Shown here one piece after another: positions 10,526 to 19,224 of a stretch of 24,087 nucleotides of DNA. The stretch's first letter is position 1. Each line of letters opens with the position of its first letter. The DNA is from Asparagopsis taxiformis (lineage: Eukaryota > Rhodophyta > Florideophyceae > Bonnemaisoniales > Bonnemaisoniaceae). Made by a program: the position numbers and the translations under genes. The notes beneath the pieces are model-generated. The model was not told where the DNA came from and did no database searches. It saw only the letters and a program-made list of their open reading frames with translations. Where the stretch lies: the NCBI GenBank assembly GCA_030407315.1, contig JALQPE010003132.1, positions 1 through 24,087 on the forward strand. Direction: 5' to 3'.

Positions 10526-10689
10526 CTTCCGCCATGTCTATGTCCACCTAGGACGGGCGCCGGTTCAGAAATTCAAAAATTTCGACCCAGAAATTTTCGC
10601 CGCCGTGCTCGACAGGATGTCCGCATCCATCACGGGACCACTATTTTTCCTTGTCGGTCGACTCCATTTCGTCTTTAATTTTTTCATCC

Positions 10690-11625
10690 TCTCGCTCACA
10701 CCCCCTTCCTGTTGGTGCTCACCTCCCCCGTACTGTACCTCAACACACCCCAATACCACTCTAGCACGCATTTTCAGATACCTATCCCCGCTTCCACGGT
10801 GCACACCTCCATTCCATACCTACTTTTCTGCTCTACCGTACAGATTTCGTATAACCAGTCCTCATACTACCTCAGAATAGGGCAAAACACCCCCTATCTC
10901 CTCGACCATGCTCTCCCCCATACCTTTGAAACGTATTGTTCTTCAGTACCTCTCTCTCTACCCTCAACCCCTCTCCTTCGCCCTCTACACAAACTTCCCC
11001 TGCAGCTTCTCTTCCAAAACCTCTCACTCCCATCCCGTACCCACCTTACTCCCCCCTCCCTCCCTCAGCTGCTCCATGCCCCCACGCCATCCGCATCTTC
11101 GATACCGTATACACCACCACCACCGGCCCCGCTCCCGCACTGCGGGGTGGCTCCCCCGCCGTATCCCCAGAACCTCCCCGCTCTGAAACACATATCAACC
11201 CCCCACTTCGCCCCTTCCTCCCACTCCCCTCCTCCCCAAATACAATAACCCCCTTCTTCTCCATCACATCCCCACTCACCACAGCCAGAACAGACGCCAC
11301 CCCTCCCTTCTTCTCCTCACTTTCCTAAAAACCCCTCCTCTCGGCGCCTTCAACCGCACCCTCCTACGGTCCCACCTAAACCCTCCTCCGCCCTCACTAC
11401 CCAAACCCCCGCAGCGTCTCCCCAATCCCATAATATGCTTGTCGGCACTCTCTAATCCGAATCAACAATCCATTCTAAACCCGACGTCCGTACATTTCCA
11501 CCTCCCCCTGTACCATCCCAAGATTCCATCCCCCACAGAACACATCCTCATACCACAGAGAATTTTCTTCCTCTCATACCTCATCCTTAAACCTCCATCA
11601 GCTCCATGTAAATTTCGATGAAAAT
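10690..11625. other. C/T-rich low-complexity tract, nearly free of G on the + strand
   Basis: Over about 0.9 kb the + strand is dominated by C, T and some A, with long runs of CCCC, CTCC and TCCC and very few G. Three overlapping + frames are open and proline/serine/leucine-rich in all phases, which is what such composition produces by itself, so I do not call a gene. Such tracts can form triplex DNA and often sit near promoters or in heterochromatin; no function is shown here. Confidence 0.6.
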
Positions 11626-11925
11626 ATTTTCTCTACTATGCAATCTCAACATGTATGAGCCTATGCCTTTCCGCTTTGTCAACCCTGAATATTGGTACTC
11701 ATGTATTCATAAAATAGGGCCACCCACATCCCTATCCCGTTCTGCAAGCTTTACAAACCACTAGACGCATACTCCACAACTATACAACAAACACTACTCG
11801 CTATTTCAGACGACGCGCGTACACAAGTAGCGTAGTGTCAACCTTCCGTGACGCCTTCCCTGATGCGTACAAGTGGGAAACACGTCTAGACGTATATCAG
11901 AACTGAGTGCGGGAATTTTCGGCAC
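11626..11925. other. Intergenic, no feature recognised
   Basis: The C/T bias ends near 11.62 kb and the sequence becomes ordinary A/T-moderate DNA up to the first repeat unit. No supported gene, RNA or repeat is seen. Confidence 0.4.
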
Positions 11926-13370
11926 AGGAGATGCTGGGCCACCAAATTGATTTTTCGGAAATTTTAGAATTTCTGGGCTGGCCAGCAATGCAATCGAGCT
12001 GGACATCCACCGGACGTCCATTTCAGGTTGGTCGCGAGAGGGTGGGGCGGGACCATGATGAACAAGGACCAAGACCTTTCCCTGACGTGTTGAGCCTGAA
12101 ATCGACCCTTCGTGAGACGCGATTTTGGCTTACAGTTGGTGCTAATAGAAGCCAGTGATAGCCCCGATCGGGCGGCAGCCGGCTCCGGCTTACAGTTGGT
12201 GCTTACAGACGCCAGTGATAGCCCCCGATCGGGGCCGGGTCGGTTCCTGGGGCCGTTGTGGCCAAATTAGACACCCTGATTTGAATTAAAATTTGGGCTA
12301 TTCTCAAAAACATGCACATGTGAACATGTTTTTGAGAATGGGGGTGTGCCGTACGGCACAATCGACCGCCAAATCGAGTTTTTTGCAATATTTTTCTGTG
12401 CCGAAATTTTAGAATTTCTGGCTGGCCAGCAATGCAATCGAGCTGGACATCCACCGGACGTCCATTTCAGGTTGGTCGTGAGAGAGCGGGGGCGGGACCA
12501 TGATGGAACAAGGACCAAGACCTGTCCCTGGCGTATTGAGCCTGAAATTGACCCTTCGTCAGACGCCATTTAGCCTTACAGTTGGTGCTTACAGAAGCCA
12601 GTGATAGCCCCGATCGGGGCCGGTGGCCGGTGCCTGGGGCCGTTGTGGCCAAATTAGACACCCTGATTTGAATTAAAATTTGGGCTATTCTCAAAAACAT
12701 GCACATGTGAACATGTTTTTGAGATGGGGGTGTGCCGTACGGCACAATCGACCCGCCCAAATCGTTGATTTTTGCAAGATTTTTTGTGCCCGAAATTGTA
12801 GAATTTCTGGGCTGGCCAGCAGTGCATCTGAGATGGACATCCACCGGACGTCCATTTCAGGTTGGTCGTGTGCTGCCTACATCCACGCATTGCAGCAACT
12901 AAGCAGGCGAGTTCACTACTCATACAAAGTGCACGGAATACGAGTAACGTGATGGGTGAGTAGTGTTTTGTCGTGGAGGAGTAAGGCAGGACCATGATGG
13001 AACAGGGGAAACGATGTCACCCTAGCATAACTTAGGCTTGAAGCCTGGAATCGACCCATCGTTAGGCGCCATTTAGCCTTACAGTTAGTGCTTACAGAAG
13101 CCAGTGATGACCCCGCTCGGGGCGGCGGTTCCGGTGCCTGGGGCCGTTGTGGCCAAATTAGACACCCTGATTTGAATTAAAATTTGGCTTATTCTCAAAA
13201 ACATGCACATGTGAACATGTTTTTGAGATGGGGGTGTGCCGTACGGCACAATCGACCGCCCAAATCGATGTTTTTTGCAATATTTTTTTGTGCCCGAAAT
13301 TGTAGAATTTCTGGGCCGGCCAGGAATGCATCTGAGTTGGACATCCACCGGACGTCCATTTCAGGTGATC
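11926..13370 (+). repeat. Repeat array 1: four units of a palindrome-bearing repeat family
   Basis: Units are recognised by the landmark GAATTTCTGG(G)CTGGCCAGC at about 11970, 12412, 12800 and 13302, giving spacings of about 443, 389 and 502 bp. The first unit is incomplete on its left. Each of the three later units carries a 34-nt hairpin made of a 12-bp stem (CTCAAAAACATG with CATGTTTTTGAG) at 12303-12336, 12690-12723 and 13194-13227, closely followed by the perfect 14-bp palindrome GTGCCGTACGGCAC (12346-12359 in the first). Downstream all share CATCCACCGGACGTCCATTT. Two unit types exist: a short one (about 389 bp) and a long one (about 500 bp) with an insert starting TGCTGCCTACATCC. Small open frames in the units are not conserved as protein. 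Confidence 0.85.
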
Positions 13371-13640
13371 GTGTATCGTGCACGTCCAGCCATTACCAGA
13401 AGCAAGTTGGCGATGAAGCACGTATAAACCCAATTGTTTCTGCTATTTCTAGCATAGACCATCGAGTCTAGAGATGTGAGGGAATCGTCCTGGAATCATG
13501 CTCCAACCCACTAGGGATGGACAATCTAGTTTGAAAGCATGGAACGGAAGTGCATTATAGTAGGTTCATAGATTGAAAGTGATAAAGGAGATGATTATAT
13601 TCTCGATAATTGTTTGCTAAAGTAGTTGTTGTTAAGATAT
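13371..13640. other. Spacer between array 1 and gene A, no gene seen
   Basis: The first 60 bases look like a strongly diverged end of the long repeat unit. The remainder is A/T-richer intergenic DNA and would contain the 3' end of gene A's transcript. No poly(A) signal was assigned with confidence. Confidence 0.4.
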
Positions 13641-15182
13641 CTAGCCGTCGGAAAACTGTTCTTCCTCTTCGTCCTCACTATGATAGTGAACTAGATATCC
13701 AGGTTGTCCCGGCAGAAGAGGCACTACCGGGCCACACTCGGTGTGTGCATTACATCCTTGCGAGGTTCTGTCGTCTTCATCCGCATCATTCGGAGCTGCC
13801 CTGTCTTCGGCCTACCATCTTTCTTGACCGGGATGGGAACAACTGTCTTGTGGCGAACATTGACAGGTGCCGGTTGACTTTGCCTTGCAGACCGGCGCGG
13901 AGCATTGGCGATGACTTCTTCTTCGAATCCCAACCGCCTGATGAAACCAAACGAAACATTGTCGGGAATCGGATACGACGCATTCCTGAAATACGTGTGA
14001 TACCTCGTTGTCGTGTGTGACACAACTCTGTCGACATGCCCTGCCCCGGCATGTTGTACATGGCCGTGACCGATGAAGACTGAACGTGGCGGAACGATTA
14101 CCTTCTTCAGCTTCATCGTCTTGGCGTACATATCTAATTCCAGCGCTTTGGAAAAGACGTACTTGTGGGACCCTGGACACACCCAGATAGGGAATGGGTC
14201 ATCTCCGTTGGCAATAACAAAGTAACCCGGAAGTTGATCTTTGCGGTCGCGAGGAGGAACAGGGAAATCATTGTGTGGGACCTGCCGAGGACACCCCTTT
14301 CCCGTTATCAAAAACCGTCCCCCAGATGCCGGCATGACAAGTTTTTCTCCCGGTAAACCGCACTCCTCCAGCCCTGTCAGCCGGACAAGGATTCCCAACC
14401 ACACATCCAGCAGGGCTCGCCGCGTCACAAACTTGAACCGGTCGATATGCGTCTCATCGTTCTCGGCATAGTCAACCAGGCAGTGGCGCGTAGACGTGAA
14501 GCGAGCCCTCCCCTCATTCCGGTTCTTCTCGTCTGTTTCATCGTCCCCCGTATTGACAATGGGACTCCACAGCTGCCGGTTCCCAGGGTCCTTGTGCACC
14601 TGCTCCCCCTCCCACGTTCCCAAAAGTACCGAAACATTCCTGGTTAGGAATTTCTTCCATGAGACCCAAGTCAAATGGGAACTTGTCCGACGCATCTAGG
14701 TAGCTTACATCCGCGAAATTGTGCATCACCGTATACCCTCGCTCGTTGATTTCCGTTCGGCAATTGTGGAAGTACGCCATACCAGTGCCGGCCTCATACG
14801 AATCCTTCCAGCTTGTAGACATTCGCGCAACCTGAGCGAAGTCCAGCCTCGAGGGTAGAAACGTCGATGTAGGCTCACACATCGCCTTGGCAGCCATCTT
14901 CCACGCTGCGAAGAACATCGGATAGACGTGATCGATTTCGAATAGCACACGAGCCCGATGTTCTTCCGGAATATGCAGCCCCTCAAACACAGGGTCCATC
15001 GCCACTTGCTTCAAATACCTCACCTCTCTGCCCTCCTCATCGATTTCCACACTCTCCAATAACAACCTGAGCTCAATCGGGGGCAGACAGCCAACCCTCA
15101 CCGATGCGATGACATCCGCGGGACGCTGCGCCAGATGATGCCCTTCGGCTCGGTCTTCGAAATCGTCAGGAAGAGACGGCAT
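13641..15182 (-). CDS. 2-oxoglutarate/Fe(II)-dependent oxygenase-like protein
   Basis: The C-terminal half has the layout of the non-haem iron dioxygenase fold: PHNDF gives H-x-D (codons near 14275-14267), then GYFVIANGDDPFPIWVCPGS and H, RSVFIGHGHVQHAGAG gives the distal histidine (near 14053), and SHTTTRYHTYF gives the arginine that would hold 2-oxoglutarate (near 14005). Phytanoyl-CoA-dioxygenase-like proteins are the nearest family I can name; base- or histone-oxidising enzymes share the fold. The N-terminal half (about 180 residues) is unrecognised. The frame changes between 14538 and 14695 and again near 13.79-13.82 kb, where a better tail (acidic, ending EDEEEEQFSDG and TAG at 13641-13643) is open. 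Start: ATG at 15182; the frame is also open upstream to a TGA at 15279-15281, beyond which gene A's ParB-like part lies in the same frame. Substrate unknown. Confidence 0.6.
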
Positions 15183-15278
15183 ACGGTCGTCGAAGAGGAG
15201 GTCGTCTTCAGAAGGAGAGTCACGAACGATGTAACCGTCTTCATCGACTTCCTCCTTCCGGAACAGTGAATGTAATTG

Positions 15279-17565
15279 TCACTTCGCGGACCCCCTTGCT
15301 TTCGACTTGGCCCTCGTCTGCACCCTGTTTGTCTTCCTCGTCCGAAGCGGTATGGACAGATTCTTGGTTGGAGGGAGTCGCACCAGCACGTTGGTTATCT
15401 TGGGGGACAATCTCAACGGCAGAATCGGGGGAACGGGCGGAGTCTTCGTCAACCTCATCACCGGAAGCAGTGGCTTGTTGTTGATCGGTGGTTTATCAAC
15501 AACGGCCTGCTCTTCTTCCCCGGCGGATTGTTGTACCACAACCGGCTCTTCTTCCTCGAGGCGTGTGCTCCCCGTCGAGCGAAGTCGCTGTGAACGGCGG
15601 CGGATGCCATGCGAAGCAGGCTCATGTTCGACATTCCGCTGCTTCTTGTGAGTGAGTCTCACATTGGCAGCAGAAGGGCGGCGTTTGCGTCGAGCCTTAG
15701 TCTTCTTCTTCAATGTCGGATTGAAAAACTCTTTCAAGTTCGTTTCCAAATCCTGTAAACGCGTGGTTCTCCGTCGCATTCGAACCTCACTGCTCCGGTC
15801 GTCCCCTCTATACATTGCAATGGCATTGGTGAGATGCCATTGCAACTCCTTCGGCTGCTTAACCGACCCAATTGCCATCTCTGTGCTCAGAAATGACTTG
15901 CGCATAATACTCTTTGGGCGCCCAAACGCAGCGTACAGAGAATTTGCTATTGCAGTCACGCGACGGACGTATGTATATAAAGTCGTTCACGTCAAAGCGT
16001 CCATCCGGACGTCCGCCATGAGCAGGGTTCAAGTACTCCGAAAGACCACGCAAGACGAAGACAAAGTTTTCTTCCAGCAACTCGCGCACTATCTTGTGGT
16101 CCAGGTGCGTTATCCCAATCTCGTTGCGGCGCTCGGAATTGTTCAGCTCACGCAACACGTCGTCGAGAACAGGATGCTTCAGCGTTGCTATAGCCAAACG
16201 CGTCCACCGCCGAGCCGTGTTCGTCGAATTCATCATCCCCATGAACTGCGCCTCGAACAATGTTCGGATGACATCAGACTCACGCAAGTCGCCAGCGTTT
16301 TCCACGTTGTTTGCAACAGCAATCGTACGGATGAACTGCTGGATGGACGACAAGATTCGAACCAGGGAGCGCTCCGTCAGTTGCGTCCCAGTCGTATGGT
16401 TCGACTCTGCACTCTTGTGGATGATCTCATGAGGCTGGAGATCACTGTCGTCCTTGCGGCGAAGGTAGTACACATCCAGAGGCTGAGTAACCCAGCGCAA
16501 GCGGTTTGCCTCCTGTGGCAGCTTGGTTCTGTGCATACGGGTGAGGCGCGTGAAGTCATCCGCAATGCTATGCATAGCATTGAGACGATGCAGTCCGTCG
16601 ATCACGGTCACGTTCGCATTGGCATGGAATTTGCCATTCTGGAACAGACGCGTGTCGGCGGACAAATGCGTGTTTGCGACCTCAGCACCGTCACAGTGAT
16701 ACGCGAAGAGCTCACATACCCCACCGCCAACATATTGTTGCGCAGGTCCTCCACGTGGTCTTCTTTGACATCGCGAAGGGTCACGGCCGGTTCCACTAGC
16801 TGCCTCACCAACACAGTCGCTCCTTCTCCGACGTAATCCGACGTCACAAACTTGGGCACCATAATTTGCGTCCCCTGCTGCTCACGAATGCTTTCGCCAC
16901 CTCCGGTTCGTCGTCCACCTCGGTTACGTCCTGCGTAGTAGCTTCGGTGACGTTGGAGCGAGCAGGGTGCTTCGTGCCTCCACTGGAGGCTCTGGCAGAG
17001 CGAGCAGGGCGCTTCGTGCCTCCCGAAACCGGGACGGAGCGTGCTGGATGCTTCGTACCCCCCGAACCAGTGATTTCGCCTGCTGGACCGGTACTGGGCA
17101 TCCGTCCCGAGCTGGCCTGGTTCGTCGCTGCGTTGAAGTTTGACGCTGCAGCAGGGGTACGAATGTCGCTAGAGCCATCCTCCGCAGCGGGGCGCATCAT
17201 CCGAGTATCCCAAGGGTAAAACGCCGCGGCGTATGCTCCACCCATCGTCTCCGGCGGTCCCTCGGCCCATCAAACATGTACGGGAACGGGAGGTCCTTGA
17301 ACTTGTCCTTAGTCGCAATGTTGCGCACGACGATATAGTCGGCCTCGTCGGTTTCCGGCAGCTTGTGGTTGTGCAGCGTGCGCGGAAGGCCAACATCGCC
17401 ACCAGCAGTGCTCACCGAAGCCGTCCCAATATGCACAGCCGCACCGTCCACGTCCGCAAACAAGTCGACATCGACGCCGCGCTTGAGTCCGCGCGACTCC
17501 GCTGACGCGCTCACTTGATCGCCGCAAACCGTTGAAAACAAACTGCTGAAATGCGTATCCGCCAT
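15279..17565 (-). CDS. ParB/sulfiredoxin-fold-like protein with basic C-terminal region
   Basis: The frame at 16862-16608 gives LVEPAVTLRDVKEDHVEDLR, and the next frame gives NANVTVIDGLHRLNAM (16605-16573). Together they form the ParB N-terminal pattern: an early R-x-V-type strand, a helix, then G-x-H-R-x-x-A. Members bind or cut DNA, hydrolyse CTP/ATP or act as kinases. About 240 further residues are helical and unrecognised. The last frame (15878-15279) is strongly basic (KKKTKARRKRRPSAANVR, a probable nuclear signal), then has an acidic EEEEP run. The N-terminus starts at ATG 17565; a middle part carries three GGTK-[HR]-PARS repeats (about 16.95-17.07 kb). Five frames succeed each other, each open; candidate short introns lie at 16851-16885, 16681-16715 and 15879-15936, but single-base indels would explain the same data. 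It is separated from the oxygenase by only one in-frame TGA. Confidence 0.55.
16950..17075 (-). repeat. Three short in-frame repeats in gene A (GGTKxPARS)
   Basis: The protein frame contains GGTKHPARS, GGTKRPARS and GGTKHPARS separated by 6 to 8 residues rich in S, V and A. At DNA level the unit is seen as GAGCG(A/T)GC(A/T)GG(G/A)(T/C)GCTTCGT on the + strand. It is likely a disordered basic linker. The repeat lies just upstream of the ParB-like part. Confidence 0.7.
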
Positions 17566-17904
17566 GGTTGTTGAGTTGGAAAGGAAAAGAGATGGTTGAC
17601 GTTGACGTATTCGAGTGATGTGGATGGTATGTTTCACGTTAAGTTGAAGAATGGTCGTGAACGCCAATCGCTGGAAATAATACACAATACAACCGAAATT
17701 TTGTTAGGTACACACCTATCGTGACCGCTGGAATGCAAGACAGGCAATCGAGATGTGAGTGTCCGTTCAGAACGGGCCGAGTCGGGCTCTCGAAACCTGA
17801 CGAGGTGGCGTGAAGCAGGCAGTGTCCTTGATGTGTAATGTGTTAAAATTACAGCTGTCAAGCTAGGCGGCTTTTGGGGCGGCTGCGAGCACCCCTTTAT
17901 CCGG
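17566..17904. other. Upstream region of gene A
   Basis: This 340-bp stretch lies between the ATG of gene A and array 2 and should hold gene A's promoter. The reading frame of gene A extends upstream of the chosen ATG to about 17685, but that extension (hydrophobic and T/I-rich) looks like untranslated sequence. No clear TATA box was assigned. Confidence 0.4.
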
Positions 17905-19080
17905 GGAACACCCTGATTTGAGTTAAAATTTGGGCTATTCTCAAAAACATGCACATGTGAACATGTTTTTGAGATGGGGGTGTGCCGTACGGCACAATCG
18001 ACCCGCCCAAATCGTTGATTTTTGCAAGATTTTTTGTGCCCGAAATTTTAGAATTTCTGGGCTGGCCAGCAGTGCATCTGAGCTGGACATCCACCGGACG
18101 TCCATTTCAGGTTGGTCGTGTGCTGCCTACATCCACGCATTGCAGCAACTAAGCAGGCGGGTTCACTACTAATATAAAGTGCACGGAATATGAGTAACGT
18201 GATGGGTGAGTAGTGTTTCTGTTGAGGGAGTAAGGCGGGACCATGATGAAACACGGAAGAAGATTTCTCCCTAGCATAACTTAGGCTTGAAGCCTGCAAT
18301 CGGCCCATCTTCCGGCGCCATTTAGCCTCACAGTTAGTGGTTACAGAAGCCAGTGATGACCCCGCTCGGGGCGGCGGCCGTTTCCTGGGGGCGTTGTGGC
18401 CAAATTAGACACCCTGATTTGAATTAAAATTTGGGCTATTCTCAAAAACATGCACATGTGAACATGTTTTTGAAATGGGGGTGTGCCGTACGGCACAAAC
18501 GACCCGCTGAAATCGTTGATTTTTTACAATTTTTTTGTGCCCGAATTTTAGAATTTCCGGGCTGGCCAGCAGTGCAATCGAGCTGGACATCCACCGGACG
18601 TGCATTTCAGGTTGGTCGTGAGAGAGTGGGGTGGGACCATGATGGAACAAGGACCAAGACCTGTCCCTGGCGTATTGAGCCTGAAATTGACCCTTTGTCA
18701 GACGCCATTTAGCCTTACAGTTAGTGCTTACAGAAGCCAGTGACACCCCACTCGGGGCGGCGGTCGGTTCCTGGGGCCGTTGTGGCCAAATTAGACACCC
18801 TGATTTGAATTAAAATTTGGGCTATTCTCAAAAACATGCACATGTGAACATGTTTTTGAGATGGGGGTGTGCCGTACGGCACAATCGACCCGCTGAAATC
18901 GATGTTTTTTTGCAATATTTTTTCTGCCCTGAATTGTAGAATTTCTGGGCTGGACAGCAATGCAACTGAGCTGGACATCCACCGGGCGTCCATTTCAACT
19001 TGGTCTTGTATTTTGCATCTGCACGCATAACAGCAACCAAGCAGTCAGGTTCACTGCTCGGACGAAGTGCACCTAGAGTG
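17905..19080 (+). repeat. Repeat array 2: three units of the same family as array 1
   Basis: The 34-nt hairpin is at 17940-17973, 18441-18474 (one arm changed to TTTTTGAA) and 18827-18860, each followed by GTGCCGTACGGCAC. The landmark CTGGCCAGC recurs at about 18062, 18562 and 18950 (the last as CTGGACAGC), spacings about 500 and 388 bp, so the same long and short unit types as in array 1 are present. The long unit at 18.06-18.56 kb is very close in sequence to that at 12.81-13.31 kb. After the last unit a degenerate long-type tail runs to about 19080. The array lies between the 3' end of gene B and the 5' end of gene A. Confidence 0.85.
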
Positions 19081-19224
19081 TGAACGATTGGTTTTTGACA
19101 GGCGAGTACTGCCGAATAGGTTTCACCCTGGACTAATGGTGGCTGGACATTCTGCATTATATGATATACTTCAACTCTGGACGTAGCTTTATTTGTAGTC
19201 GAAATGAAAACATCTTTCGTGACC

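Noticed and set aside
10712..11328. Overlapping + strand frames of up to 178 codons, rich in P, S, L and T
   Set aside because: All three phases look alike because the DNA is C/T-rich and poor in stops; no motif or family pattern.
12203..13471. Several 60 to 125-codon frames inside the repeat units on both strands
   Set aside because: They are repeated only because the DNA is repeated; phases differ between units, and indels are not multiples of three.
13915..13935. TTCGAATCC resembling a tRNA T-arm
   Set aside because: It lies inside the oxygenase coding region, and no acceptor, D or anticodon arms are present at the right distances.
15652..16836. 394-codon + strand frame opposite gene A
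   Set aside because: The minus strand carries the ParB-type motif and basic nuclear-signal region; the + frame has no motif and is a shadow.
11926..19080. CRISPR-like array of palindromic repeats
   Set aside because: Units are 390 to 500 bp with no short regular spacers, and the context is eukaryotic.
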